Shown here in pieces: positions 1 to 7,764 of a stretch of DNA of 64,000 bases. The DNA comes from Frigoribacterium sp. ACAM 257 (GTDB lineage Bacteria; Actinomycetota; Actinomycetes; Actinomycetales; Microbacteriaceae), in NCBI RefSeq assembly GCF_007954365.1, contig NZ_VOLO01000001.1, positions 496,001-560,000 on the forward strand, given 5' to 3'. Each line of letters begins with the position of its first letter. The first letter of the stretch is position 1. The notes under the pieces were generated by a model, which was given only the letters and a program-made list of their open reading frames with translations, had not been told where the DNA came from and ran no database searches. The position numbers were made by a program, and so were the translations under genes.

Positions 1-689
1 AGCTGCTCGAGCTGCAGGCGACCCTCGGCAAGACGATCGTCTTCATCACCCACGACCTCAACGAGGCGATGTTCCTCGGTGACCGGATCGCCGTCATGCG
101 CGACGGCCGCATCGTGCAGATCGGCACGCCGGAGGACATCCTCACCGACCCGGCGAACGACTACGTCGCCCAGTTCGTGCAGGACGTCGACCGTGCGCGG
201 GTGCTCACCGCGTCGAGCGTGATGGAGCCAGCCCGCGCCGTCGTCCAGCTGACCGCCGGCCCGCGGGGCGCGCTCCGCACGCTGCGTGACCTGCAGACCG
301 CGGCGCTGTTCGTGCTCGGCCGCGACCGCACGCTGCTCGGCTGGGTGCGCGACGGCCACGTGATGCGCCAGGTCAAGGCCGCCGACACCGACCTCGCCTC
401 GATCGTCAACGCCGAGTTCGCGAAGGTCGGCCCCGACGCCGCCCTCGTCGACCTCTTCGAGCTGGCCGTCGAGAGCCCCCTGCCCATCGCCGTCGTCGAC
501 GACCGCGACCGCTTGATCGGCGTCATCCCGCGCGTCACGCTGCTCGCCGCGCTCGGCGGGGTCGACACCTCGACGTCGCCGATCCCCGTGCTCGAGCCCG
601 TGACCCGCTACTCCGAGAGCGAGCTCGACGAGACGCTCGCCGCGCCTGCCGGCGTCCCCGCCGCGACCACCGAGGGAGCCCTCCGATGA
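1..689 (+). CDS. proV: Glycine betaine/proline ABC transporter ATP-binding protein, 3' part
   Basis: Cytoplasmic ATPase of an osmoprotectant importer. The gene enters from the left edge; the open frame is read from base 3, so the Walker A and signature motifs lie outside the window. Visible are the switch histidine region (FITHDLNEAM) and the RDGRIVQIGTPEDIL stretch typical of ABC ATPases, followed by about 140 residues resembling a pair of CBS domains (for example AALFVLGRDRTLLGWV and LPIAVVDDRDRLIGVIP). CBS tails are the known ionic-strength or nucleotide sensors of the OpuA/ProV group. The stop overlaps the ATG of the permease by 4 nt, so the two are translationally coupled. Family assignment is firm because proW and proX follow. 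Confidence 0.93.
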   Translation, partial: LLELQATLGKTIVFITHDLNEAMFLGDRIAVMRDGRIVQIGTPEDILTDPANDYVAQFVQDVDRARVLTASSVMEPARAVVQLTAGPRGALRTLRDLQTAALFVLGRDRTLLGWVRDGHVMRQVKAADTDLASIVNAEFAKVGPDAALVDLFELAVESPLPIAVVDDRDRLIGVIPRVTLLAALGGVDTSTSPIPVLEPVTRYSESELDETLAAPAGVPAATTEGALR

Positions 690-1639
690 ACGAGTACCTC
701 CGCATCCCCTTCGGCGACGCCGTCGCCGTCGTCGTCGACTGGGTCACGACCCACCTCGGCGGCTTCTTCTCCGTGATCCGCGCGATCGTGACCTTCTTCT
801 ACGAGTGGGTCGAGTACTTCCTGAGCGCACCTCCCTTCTGGGCGGTCGTCGTCGTGATCGCGGTCCTGGCCTTCGTCGCGAAGGGCTGGAAGTTCGGCCT
901 CGGCACGGCGGCCGGACTGCTCTTCATCGGCACCCTCGGCCAGTGGGAGAACGCCATGTCGACCCTCGCCCTGGTGCTCGTCGCCGGCGCGGTGGCCATC
1001 GTGCTGAGCATCCCGCTCGGGGTCCTCGCCGCGAAGTCGTCGCTGGCCTCGCAGATCATCCGGCCCGTGCTCGACTTCATGCAGACGACCCCCGCGTTCG
1101 TCTACCTGATCCCCGCCCTGCTGCTGTTCCGCATCGGCGTCGTCCCCGGCATCGTCGCGACGGTCGTCTTCGCGATGGCCCCCGGGGTCCGCCTGACCGA
1201 GCTCGGCATCCGGGGCGTCGACAAGGAGGTGGTCGAGGCGGGCCACGCGTTCGGCTCGTCCCCGTGGCGCATCCTCCGCCAGATCCAGCTGCCGCTCGCG
1301 AAGCCGAGCATCATGGCCGGCGTCAACCAGGTCATCATGCTCTCGCTCTCAATGGTCGTCATCGCCGGCATGGTCGGCGCGGGCGGGCTCGGCGGCGACA
1401 TCGTCGCGAGCCTCAACCGGATCGACATCGCGCTCGGAGCGGAGGCCGGCATCTCGGTCGTCGTGCTCGCGATCATCCTCGACCGGATGACGGCGGCCCT
1501 GGGCGCCGACCGCCGGGCGCGTCGACGCCCGCTCCGCAGCGGCGCCGGCCGGGACGACGCTCCCGCGCCGACGCCGAGCACGCAGGAGGCGCGCACCGCC
1601 GACAGCGAGCAGCCCGTCCCCGTCGGGGCCGCCGCGTGA
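686..1639 (+). CDS. proW: Glycine betaine/proline ABC transporter permease
   Basis: Inner-membrane permease of the betaine/proline importer, 317 aa. It has an amphipathic N-terminus, then about six hydrophobic segments. The binding-protein-dependent permease domain starts near residue 90, and an EAA-type loop (VVEAGHAFGSSPWRILRQIQLPLAKPSI) docks to the ATPase. A PAFVYLIPALLLF segment is typical of ProW/OpuAB. The ATG overlaps the ATPase stop (ATGA). The last 45 residues are a hydrophilic, Arg/Ala-rich cytoplasmic tail that includes one copy of the CAGGAGGCGC word at 1583-1592. The substrate-binding gene follows 62 nt downstream. Confidence 0.93.
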   Translation: MNEYLRIPFGDAVAVVVDWVTTHLGGFFSVIRAIVTFFYEWVEYFLSAPPFWAVVVVIAVLAFVAKGWKFGLGTAAGLLFIGTLGQWENAMSTLALVLVAGAVAIVLSIPLGVLAAKSSLASQIIRPVLDFMQTTPAFVYLIPALLLFRIGVVPGIVATVVFAMAPGVRLTELGIRGVDKEVVEAGHAFGSSPWRILRQIQLPLAKPSIMAGVNQVIMLSLSMVVIAGMVGAGGLGGDIVASLNRIDIALGAEAGISVVVLAIILDRMTAALGADRRARRRPLRSGAGRDDAPAPTPSTQEARTADSEQPVPVGAAA

Positions 1640-1701
1640 GCCCGCGAGCAAGCACCAGCACCAGCACCTCGAACACACCGATCGTCCCCGGAAGGACACC
1701 C

Positions 1702-2607
1702 ATGAAGAAGCGCACCATCGCCGCCTCCCTCGCCCTCGGCACCACTGCCGTCCTCGGCCTCGCCGCCTGCTCGCCTCCCGGCAGCTCGTCGTCGGCCGAG
1801 ACCCTCGACAACGGCGACAAGAGCGTCGTCGAGCTCGCCGTCTTCAACGGCTGGGACGAGGGCATCGCCGCCTCGTGGCTCTGGAAGTCGGTCCTCGAGG
1901 ACGAGGGCTACATCGTCAACCTGCAGATGGCCGACGTCGCCCCCGTCTACTCGGGCCTCACGACCGACGACTACGACGTCGTGCTCGACACCTGGCTGCC
2001 CACGACCCACGCGGACTACGTCGAGCAGTACGGCGACGACCTCACCGACCTCGGCGCCTGGAACGACGACGCGAAGCTCGCCGTCGCGGTGAACGCCGAC
2101 GCACCGATCGACTCGATCGAGGAGCTGAACGCGAACGCCGACCTCTTCGGCGGCTCCATCGTCGGCATCGAGCCCGGAGCGGGCCTGACGACGGCCGTCC
2201 AGGACGCGACCATCCCCGACTACGGCATCGACGCGCTCGAGCTGCAGACCTCGTCGACCGCCGCCATGCTCACCGAGCTGAAGAGCGCCACCGAGGCCGG
2301 CGAGAACATCGCCGTCACCCTGTGGAGCCCGCACTGGGCCTACGACGCGTTCCCCATCAAGGACCTCGCCGACCCGAAGGGCACGCTCGGCGACGCCGAG
2401 GGCATCCACTCGTTCGGCGGCAAGAGCTTCACCTCGAACTTCCCGCAGCTGACCGAGTGGCTCGAGGGCTTCGAGATGGACACCGAGACCCTCTCGTCGC
2501 TCGAGAACGCCATGTTCAACAGCGGCGTCGACGGCAGTGACTACACCGAGGTCGTGGACGAGTGGATCGCCGAGAACCAGGACTACGTGGACGGCCTCAC
2601 CAGCTGA
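1702..2607 (+). CDS. proX: Glycine betaine-binding lipoprotein
   Basis: Extracellular substrate-binding lipoprotein of the ProVWX importer, 301 aa. The chosen ATG gives a lipoprotein signal peptide: MKKRT, a hydrophobic core, then the lipobox LAAC with Cys at about residue 24. A GGAAGGA ribosome site lies 5 nt upstream. An upstream in-frame start would run through the proW coding region and is rejected. The body is an OpuAC-type type-II periplasmic-binding fold, with aromatic residues (for example W in NGWDEG, DTWLPTTHADY, LWSPHWAYDAF) of the kind that form cation-pi cages for quaternary amines. The 62-nt gap after proW carries three CAGCAC-like repeats and no clear terminator, so it is probably cotranscribed. 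Confidence 0.92.
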   Translation: MKKRTIAASLALGTTAVLGLAACSPPGSSSSAETLDNGDKSVVELAVFNGWDEGIAASWLWKSVLEDEGYIVNLQMADVAPVYSGLTTDDYDVVLDTWLPTTHADYVEQYGDDLTDLGAWNDDAKLAVAVNADAPIDSIEELNANADLFGGSIVGIEPGAGLTTAVQDATIPDYGIDALELQTSSTAAMLTELKSATEAGENIAVTLWSPHWAYDAFPIKDLADPKGTLGDAEGIHSFGGKSFTSNFPQLTEWLEGFEMDTETLSSLENAMFNSGVDGSDYTEVVDEWIAENQDYVDGLTS

Positions 2608-2623
2608 CCCGCACCTCCTCGTC

Positions 2624-2654
2624 ACGCCCCGTCCGGCTCAGCCGGGCGGGGCGT
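2624..2654 (+). terminator. Hairpin terminator after proX
   Basis: A 14-bp stem (one G-U pair) with a 3-nt loop starts 17 nt after the proX stop. It is very GC-rich (ACGCCCCG arm) and has no long T tract, as is usual in high-GC actinobacteria. It closes the proVWX operon. Confidence 0.7.
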
Positions 2655-2781
2655 CGTCGTACCCCGACGCCAGGCTCCCGCACAGGCTGACCACCGGGGA
2701 CGCACGGCAGAGCCCCAGGGGAGACCAGGGGAGTCGCGCGTAGCGTCGGTCTCGCACGTCCCCCACGAAAGGCACCACCCC

Positions 2782-3018
2782 GTGACCACCATCGCCGTCG
2801 AGCCCCTCCGCCGCAGCGCGCAGCTCAGCACCCGGAACGTCTCCGGCGGCCTCGTCCAGGTCTCGACGCCCGACCGCGTCCTCGGCCACGTCCGCGACGA
2901 GGGCGGCGTGCACGTGGCGCTGAAGGGCCCGAACCCGGCCTGGGCCGAGGAGGTCGGCCGCTACGCCACGCTCGGCATGGCACTCGAGGCGCTGCGCCTC
3001 CGCAAGCGCTCCGTCTGA
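2782..3018 (+). CDS. Small conserved-looking protein of unknown function (78 aa)
   Basis: I do not recognise this 78-aa protein. The GTG start has a GAAAGG ribosome site about 9 nt upstream, and codon use matches neighbouring real genes. It has no signal peptide, membrane segment or cysteine. The order of motifs is a basic N-terminus, a short beta-like stretch (GGLVQVSTPDRVLGHVRDEGGVHVAL), and a C-terminal helix ending in RLRKRSV. It stands alone between the proX terminator and a convergent hydrolase gene. The compact size suggests a cytosolic single-domain protein; no function is proposed. Confidence 0.65.
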   Translation: MTTIAVEPLRRSAQLSTRNVSGGLVQVSTPDRVLGHVRDEGGVHVALKGPNPAWAEEVGRYATLGMALEALRLRKRSV

Positions 3019-3049
3019 CGCACCGTCCGACGGGCCGCCCGTCGCGCCG

Positions 3050-3883
3050 TCAGTCGCCCACGCCGGCGAAGAACGACGTGAGCTCGCGGTCGATCCGTGA
3101 CCGCGCCTCCTCGTCGCTGATCGACGGCTCGCCGTCGCCCGGCTGGGCGCCGTAGCTGCCGAACTGCGCGTGGGCGAGGCCCGGGATCTCGACGACCGTC
3201 GCGTCGTCGGGCAGCATGTCGCGGTAGCGCTCGATGTCGTCCGGCGTGCTCAGGCCGTCCCGGCTGCCGCCGAGGCTGAGCACGGGCAGGTCGTCGCGGC
3301 CCGAGAGGTCGGTCGTCGCGCAGTACGAGCCGAAGAGGACGAGGCCCTCGACCGTCGGGTCGTCCGCGGCGTACTGACAGGCGCGCACCCCGCCGAGGGA
3401 GTGCCCGCCGACTGCCCAGTTCGTCACCTCGGGCGCGAGGTCGGTGAAGTGCGAGAGCGGACGCGGGTCGAGGATCCCGAAGCCGAGCACGGGGCGCTCG
3501 ACGACGACGGTGACGCCCGTGGCGACGAGGCCGGCGAGCACCTGCTCGTAGGCCTGCGGGTCGACGCGGGCGCCGGCGACGAAGACGAGTCCCTGGTCGA
3601 GCGCCGTGGTCCGGGCCGGGCGCAGCACGACGACGTCGGGCTGGTCGGCGACGTCGACCCGAGTGTCGTCCGCGACGGCGGCCAGTGAGGAGGCGGTGGC
3701 CGACATCGGCGTCTTCGCCCAGACGAAGAAGCCGGTCGCCACCAGGACGACCACGGCGAACAGGACGAGCGCGACGCCCTTCAGCACGCGACGCGTGCGG
3801 CTGCGGGGGGCCGCGCGGCGCCGGCGTCCGGGAGGTGACGAGGACGTGGCGTCGTCGTGACGGGAACCTGTGGATCGACTCAC
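3050..3883 (-). CDS. Membrane-anchored alpha/beta hydrolase
   Basis: Putative esterase/lipase-type hydrolase, 277 aa. The N-terminus is Arg-rich and cytoplasmic, followed by one membrane segment (VALVLFAVVVLVATGFFVW, residues about 37-55), so the catalytic domain is extracytoplasmic. The nucleophile elbow is GGHSLGG. Candidate acid (GSRDGLS) and histidine (LAHAQFG) follow in the right order, matching the alpha/beta hydrolase-5 family (PF12695 type). The GTG at 3883 is chosen because a CAGACT -10-like box lies exactly 6 nt before it with no Shine-Dalgarno site, and upstream in-frame starts would run into the divergent mscS gene. Substrate unknown. Confidence 0.82.
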   Translation of the reverse strand: MSRSTGSRHDDATSSSPPGRRRRAAPRSRTRRVLKGVALVLFAVVVLVATGFFVWAKTPMSATASSLAAVADDTRVDVADQPDVVVLRPARTTALDQGLVFVAGARVDPQAYEQVLAGLVATGVTVVVERPVLGFGILDPRPLSHFTDLAPEVTNWAVGGHSLGGVRACQYAADDPTVEGLVLFGSYCATTDLSGRDDLPVLSLGGSRDGLSTPDDIERYRDMLPDDATVVEIPGLAHAQFGSYGAQPGDGEPSISDEEARSRIDRELTSFFAGVGD

Positions 3884-3889
3884 GGTCCC

Positions 3890-3938
3890 AGTCTGACGGG
3901 ACCGAGGTCGGTCGGGCGCCCTCCGCGTGCGACAGTGT
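3890..3938. promoter_or_regulatory. Divergent leaderless promoter region (hydrolase / mscS)
   Basis: Minus strand: CAGACT at 3895-3890, then 6 nt to the GTG of the hydrolase. Plus strand: CAGTGT at 3933-3938, then 6 nt to the ATG of mscS. Neither gene has a ribosome site. Both fit -10 boxes for leaderless transcripts; -35 boxes are not obvious. Confidence 0.5.
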
Positions 3939-3944
3939 GGACGG

Positions 3945-5216
3945 ATGCCTTGGATCCAACTGCTCATCTCGGTGGCCGCGGCCGTCGTGCTCACCTTCGT
4001 CGTCTCGGCGGTCGTCGGCCTCGTCGTGGGGCTCGTCGCCAAGAAGAAGGAGTGGGCGAAGGCGCTCGTCGAGCGCATGCGCCGTCCGTTCCGCTGGACG
4101 CTGCTGGTCGTCCTCCTCACGATCGCCCTCCGCACCTCCTTGCCTGCCCTGCTCGGCTCGCCGTACGCCGGCGAGGAGGTGGTGGCGCAGCTCTTCCGCT
4201 GCGCCGTCATCGTGGTCGTGGCCTGGTTCGTCGGGGCGCTGGCCCTCTTCTTCGAGGACCTGGGGCTCGCGCGCTACCGGATCGACACCGCCGACAACCG
4301 GATCGCCCGGCGGGTGCGCACCCAGGTGCTGATCCTCCGGCGCCTCACGATGGTGGTCGTGGTCGTCATCGCGGCCGGCGCGATCCTCCTCGGGTTCCCC
4401 GGCGTCGAGGCCGTCGGGGCCAGCGTCCTCGCGAGCGCCGGCCTGGTCTCGGTCGTGGCCGGCCTCGCCGCGCAGTCGACCCTCGCGAACGTGTTCGCGG
4501 GGATCCAACTCGCCTTCAGCGACGCGATCCGCATCGACGACGTGGTGGTGGTCGAGGGCCAGTGGGGCCTGATCGAGGAGATCACGCTCTCGTACGTTGT
4601 CGTCCACATCTGGGACGACCGCCGTCTCGTGCTGCCCTCGACCTACTTCACGACGACGCCGTTCGAGAACTGGACCCGTCGCAACAGCGAGCTGCTCGGC
4701 GCCGTCGAGCTCGACCTGGACTGGCGGGTCGACCCCGGCGCCATGCGCGACGAGCTCGACCGCATCCTCGAGCGCACCGACCTCTGGGACCGCCGCACGA
4801 AGGTGCTCCAGGTGACCGACGCGACCGGGGGCTGGGTGCGCGTCCGGGTGCTGGTCACCGCCAAGGACGCCGGCACGCTCTTCGACCTGCGCTGCCTCGT
4901 GCGGGAGGACCTCGTCGCGTGGCTGCACCGCGTGTCGCCGCAGGCAGTGCCGCGCACCCGCGTCCAGACGGTCGAGGCGGAGCCTGAGCCGACGACACGC
5001 CGTCCTGCACGGTCCACGTCGGAGGCAGGAGGGCTCTTCTCAGGCGAGAACGCCGGCTCGGAGCGCACGCAGCTGTTCACGCAGGCGATCCCGATCCAGC
5101 GCGACGCCGACCCGGAGCCGCGGCCCTACGCCGCCACCATGGGCGCCGAGGACGAGCGCGACCCGCACGTCGACCGGTCGTTCGACGGCCGACCGACGGG
5201 TCGCCCCGACCGCTGA
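3945..5216 (+). CDS. mscS: MscS-family mechanosensitive ion channel
   Basis: Small-conductance mechanosensitive channel, 423 aa, that releases ions and solutes on hypo-osmotic shock. The order is an N-terminal helix (LISVAAAVVLTFVVSAVVGLVVGL), two further membrane segments to about residue 130, and the pore helix TM3 region rich in Gly/Ala (VEAVGASVLASAGLVSVVAGLAAQSTLANVFAGIQLAF). The MscS beta domain follows (IDDVVVVEGQWGLIEEITL, RRLVLPSTYF). After about residue 340 there is a long low-complexity hydrophilic tail. The ATG at 3945 follows a CAGTGT box by 6 nt; a GTG 18 nt upstream is less likely. It sits with betaine, trehalose and Mrp genes in an osmotic-stress neighbourhood. Confidence 0.9.
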   Translation: MPWIQLLISVAAAVVLTFVVSAVVGLVVGLVAKKKEWAKALVERMRRPFRWTLLVVLLTIALRTSLPALLGSPYAGEEVVAQLFRCAVIVVVAWFVGALALFFEDLGLARYRIDTADNRIARRVRTQVLILRRLTMVVVVVIAAGAILLGFPGVEAVGASVLASAGLVSVVAGLAAQSTLANVFAGIQLAFSDAIRIDDVVVVEGQWGLIEEITLSYVVVHIWDDRRLVLPSTYFTTTPFENWTRRNSELLGAVELDLDWRVDPGAMRDELDRILERTDLWDRRTKVLQVTDATGGWVRVRVLVTAKDAGTLFDLRCLVREDLVAWLHRVSPQAVPRTRVQTVEAEPEPTTRRPARSTSEAGGLFSGENAGSERTQLFTQAIPIQRDADPEPRPYAATMGAEDERDPHVDRSFDGRPTGRPDR

Positions 5217-5226
5217 GCCCGGTCCG

Positions 5227-5278
5227 CAGGCACGAAGGAGGCGCGCCCCCGACCGGGGACGCGCCTCCTTCGTGCCTG
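5227..5278. terminator. Bidirectional terminator between mscS and a convergent small gene
   Basis: A perfect 19-bp stem pairs 5227-5245 with 5260-5278, and a CCCC/GGGG pairing extends it into the 14-nt loop. The arms contain GGAGGCGCG / CGCGCCTCC, a word that recurs in other hairpins of the window. It serves both convergent genes. Confidence 0.85.
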
Positions 5279-5311
5279 TGCCGGCACGTCAGCCGGTCGA
5301 GGGCCGAACGG

Positions 5312-5491
5312 TCAGTCGTTCTCGTTCGCGGCCTCGACCACGTTGCCGACCGCGATGGCCGTCGTGGCGGCCCAGGCCACGGCGGTGAGCAGCAGTCGCC
5401 AGTCGCGGGGACCGGAGCTGAGGCTCTTGAGCAGGCTCACGCCCGAGAAGAGCGAGCTGATGATCGCTCCGTTGAAAAGGAATTTGCGCAC
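5312..5491 (-). CDS. Small membrane protein (59 aa)
   Basis: Short protein, not recognised as a named family. GTG start with a strong AGGAGAG ribosome site 4-5 nt upstream. The sequence runs RKFLFNGAIISSLFSGVSLLKSL, a short basic turn (GPRDWR), then a hydrophobic helix (LLLTAVAWAATTAIAVGNVV), ending EAANEND. One or two membrane helices with the Arg-rich turn inside are likely. The gene is bounded by the strong shared terminator on its 3' side and is divergent from the 5640 transporter. AAATTCCTTTTC near its start is AT-richer than its surroundings. A TACGGT box at 5524-5519 could be its -10. Confidence 0.7.
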   Translation of the reverse strand: MRKFLFNGAIISSLFSGVSLLKSLSSGPRDWRLLLTAVAWAATTAIAVGNVVEAANEND

Positions 5492-5639
5492 GGTTCTCTC
5501 CTGGTGATCGGTGGCTCCACCGTACTCGTCAGGCCGCTCCGCGCACCGGCGGGGATCGGTGCAGTGCGTGCAGGTCGCGGGGCCGTAGGGTGAGCTGCCC
5601 GGCTCGCCCGGTCCGGGCTCGTCGGCCGGAGGAGACCTG

Positions 5640-6797
5640 GTGCGCACTGCCGTGCTCGGAGCAGCGTTGCTCGTCGTCGGGCTCGTCGCCCTGCTCGCCG
5701 GGGTGCTCACGCTGGAGGAGCTGGGCACGCTCGTCGAGCGGGTCGCCCCGGTGCTCGGCTTCGTCGTCGCGCTGACGATCGTGTCGGAGCTCGCGGCCGA
5801 GGCCGGTCTCTTCTCCTGGCTGGCCGGGTTCGCCGCGCGGGCGGCGCGCGGTCGCGTCGTCGTGCTCTGGGCCTTCGTGGTCGCGCTCGCGCTCGGCTGC
5901 ACGATCTTCCTGTCGCTCGACACGACCGCCGTGCTGCTCACCCCCGTGGTCGTGCTCGTCGCCCGTCGGGTCGGGCTGCCGCCGATGCCGTTCGCCCTCA
6001 CGACGGTGTGGCTCGCGAACTGCGGCTCCATGCTGCTGCCGGTGTCGAACCTGACCAACCTGCTGGCCCTCGACGCCCTCGGGTCGCCGTCGCCCGCCTC
6101 CTTCGCCGCGCTCGTGGCGCCGGCGGCCGTGGTCGCCGCCGTCGTGCCGGTCGCCGCCGTCGGCATCCGCTACCGCCGCGAGCTGAGCGGGCGCTTCGAG
6201 GCTCCCGAGCGGGAGGAGGCAGGCGACCGCGTCCTCTTCGTCGTGGCCGCCGTCGCCGTGGCCCTGCTCGTGCCGGCGCTGGTCAGCGGGATCGAGGTGT
6301 GGATCCCCGCGGCGGTGGCCGCGCTGGTGCTCGTCGTCGTCACCGCGGTGCGTCGCCCGTCGACGCTGCGGCTCGGCCTCGTGCCGTGGGGCACGATCGT
6401 CTTCGCCAGCGGCCTCTTCGTCGTCGTCGAGGCGGCGCACTCGCTGGGGCTCGCGGACGCGCTCGCCGTGCTGGTCGGATCGGGCGACGGCCTGCCCGAC
6501 CTGCTGCGCCTCGCCGCCGGCAGCGCGGCCGCCGCCAACGTCGCGAACAACCTGCCGGCCTACCTCGCCCTCGAGCCCGTCGCCGGCTCGCCGCTGCGGC
6601 TCGTGGCCGTGCTGGTGGGGGTCAACGTCGGCTGCCTGGTCGCGCCCTGGGCCTCGCTCGCGACGCTGCTCTGGCACGGGAGGCTCACGTCGATGGGCGT
6701 CGAGGTGAGGTGGCGCGGCGTCGTGCTCGGCGGGCTCGGGGTCGCCGTCGTCGCCGTGCCGCTCGCCGTCGTCGCCACGGTGCTCGTCGGGGCGTAG
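5640..6797 (+). CDS. ArsB/NhaD-type ion transporter (IT superfamily)
   Basis: Polytopic permease, 385 aa, with about ten membrane helices. Typical motifs are SLDTTAVLLTPVVVLVARR in the first half and NVANNLPAYLAL in the second, the paired re-entrant signatures of ArsB/NhaD/SLC13-like carriers. The substrate (arsenite, Na+/H+, dicarboxylate) cannot be decided from the sequence. No arsR, arsC or arsenic genes are nearby, so an arsenic role is doubtful. The GTG start has a GGAGGAG ribosome site 6 nt upstream. A TAGGGT box at 5586-5591 is a possible -10. The 3' 238 nt overlap the antisense isomerase-like gene. Confidence 0.83.
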   Translation: MRTAVLGAALLVVGLVALLAGVLTLEELGTLVERVAPVLGFVVALTIVSELAAEAGLFSWLAGFAARAARGRVVVLWAFVVALALGCTIFLSLDTTAVLLTPVVVLVARRVGLPPMPFALTTVWLANCGSMLLPVSNLTNLLALDALGSPSPASFAALVAPAAVVAAVVPVAAVGIRYRRELSGRFEAPEREEAGDRVLFVVAAVAVALLVPALVSGIEVWIPAAVAALVLVVVTAVRRPSTLRLGLVPWGTIVFASGLFVVVEAAHSLGLADALAVLVGSGDGLPDLLRLAAGSAAAANVANNLPAYLALEPVAGSPLRLVAVLVGVNVGCLVAPWASLATLLWHGRLTSMGVEVRWRGVVLGGLGVAVVAVPLAVVATVLVGA

Positions 6798-7645
6798 CCC
6801 GCCGACGTCGCCGTGCCCCCGGCCGGCACCGTGCCTGCTGCCGGAGTCGCGCCGACCGACAGCGCCGCGCGAGCGTGGGCCAGCGTGCGCCGCAGCATGT
6901 CCGAGAGCGCCACCTCGTCGGTCGTCCGGCCGGGGGAGTGCACCTCCGCGACGACCGACCCTGACCAGCCCGACCGCGCCAGGTGCTCGAGCACCTCGGC
7001 CACCGGCTGGTCGCCTGTGCCCGGCACCAGGTGCTGGTCGACCAGGCCGCCCGGCCGCGTCGAGACGACTCCGTCGCAGAGGTGGACGTGACGGAGGCGC
7101 GGGCCGAGAGCCAGCGCGAGGTCGAGCGCGTCGCGCCCGGCGACGGCGGCGTGCGAGAAGTCCAGCACCGCCGCGTCGACGTCGAGGGTCGACGGGTCGT
7201 GGCCGGGGGAGTAGACGTCGGCGACGATCGGACCTGCACGCCAGGGGAACATGTTCTCGACCGCCAGCTCGACGCCGGTCGACGCGGCCAGCTCCCTGAC
7301 CAGGCCGAGGAACCGCGCGGAGTGCCGACGCTGCCACCGGAACGGCGGGTGCACGACCACCGTCGAGGCGCCGAGCTCGACCGCGAGCTCGGCCGAGCGT
7401 CGCAGCTTCTCGCCCTGGTCGCGGCCGAGGGCGAAGTGGGCGAGCGGCAGGACGGGCGCGTGCACCGAGAGCACCGGCAGCCCCCAGCGAGCCGAGGAGT
7501 CGCGGAGCAGCCGGGCGTCGCGGCTCGCCCGGTCGGCGGTCACCATCACCTCCACCCCGTCGAAGCCGGTGGTCCTCGCGAGGCGGAAGGCCTCGTCGAC
7601 GGGGAGCGGGGAGACGCAGGACGTACTCGTTCCGACCGTGATCAC
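6560..7645 (-). CDS. Sugar phosphate isomerase/epimerase-like TIM-barrel protein
   Basis: Xylose-isomerase-like TIM barrel (AP endonuclease family 2 fold), 361 aa as read. Metal-binding signature regions are visible: VSVHAPV-type strand (VLSVHAPVLPLAH), VVHPPFRW, AVENMFPW, VLDFSHAA, HVHLCDG and VVAEVHSPG. The barrel is complete by about residue 270. The remaining 80-90 residues (Ala/Thr/Ser/Pro-rich) lie antisense to the end of the transporter gene because no stop occurs before 6560. GTG start with TAGCCT 6 nt upstream. Function is probably sugar or inositol metabolism; substrate not predictable. The tail may be real, or a sequencing error may hide an earlier stop. Confidence 0.78.
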   Translation of the reverse strand: MITVGTSTSCVSPLPVDEAFRLARTTGFDGVEVMVTADRASRDARLLRDSSARWGLPVLSVHAPVLPLAHFALGRDQGEKLRRSAELAVELGASTVVVHPPFRWQRRHSARFLGLVRELAASTGVELAVENMFPWRAGPIVADVYSPGHDPSTLDVDAAVLDFSHAAVAGRDALDLALALGPRLRHVHLCDGVVSTRPGGLVDQHLVPGTGDQPVAEVLEHLARSGWSGSVVAEVHSPGRTTDEVALSDMLRRTLAHARAALSVGATPAAGTVPAGGTATSAGYAPTSTVATTASGTATTATPSPPSTTPRHLTSTPIDVSLPCQSSVASEAQGATRQPTLTPTSTATSRSGEPATGSRAR

Positions 7646-7651
7646 GCGGCC

Positions 7652-7657
7652 AGGCTA
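7652..7657 (-). promoter_or_regulatory. -10 box of the isomerase-like gene, leaderless type
   Basis: TAGCCT on the minus strand (7657-7652), followed by 6 nt and the GTG start. No ribosome site precedes the start. Confidence 0.5.
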
Positions 7658-7764
7658 CGACCGGGCCCGTGGCGGGGGAGCCGAGCGGGGGTGAACGTCG
7701 GGCGAACGACCGGGGAACGTCCCCGGGGCCGGGCGACCGCCTCCTCGGGCCGGTCGAGCGCCGA

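Noticed and set aside
2961-4928. Long antisense frame over the hydrolase and mscS genes
   Set aside because: It is composed of D/H/R-rich shadow sequence and runs across two genes with firm family motifs.
5640-6797. Arsenic resistance operon
   Set aside because: Only the permease resembles ArsB; no arsR, arsC or acr3 is nearby, and the fold is shared with NhaD and SLC13 carriers.
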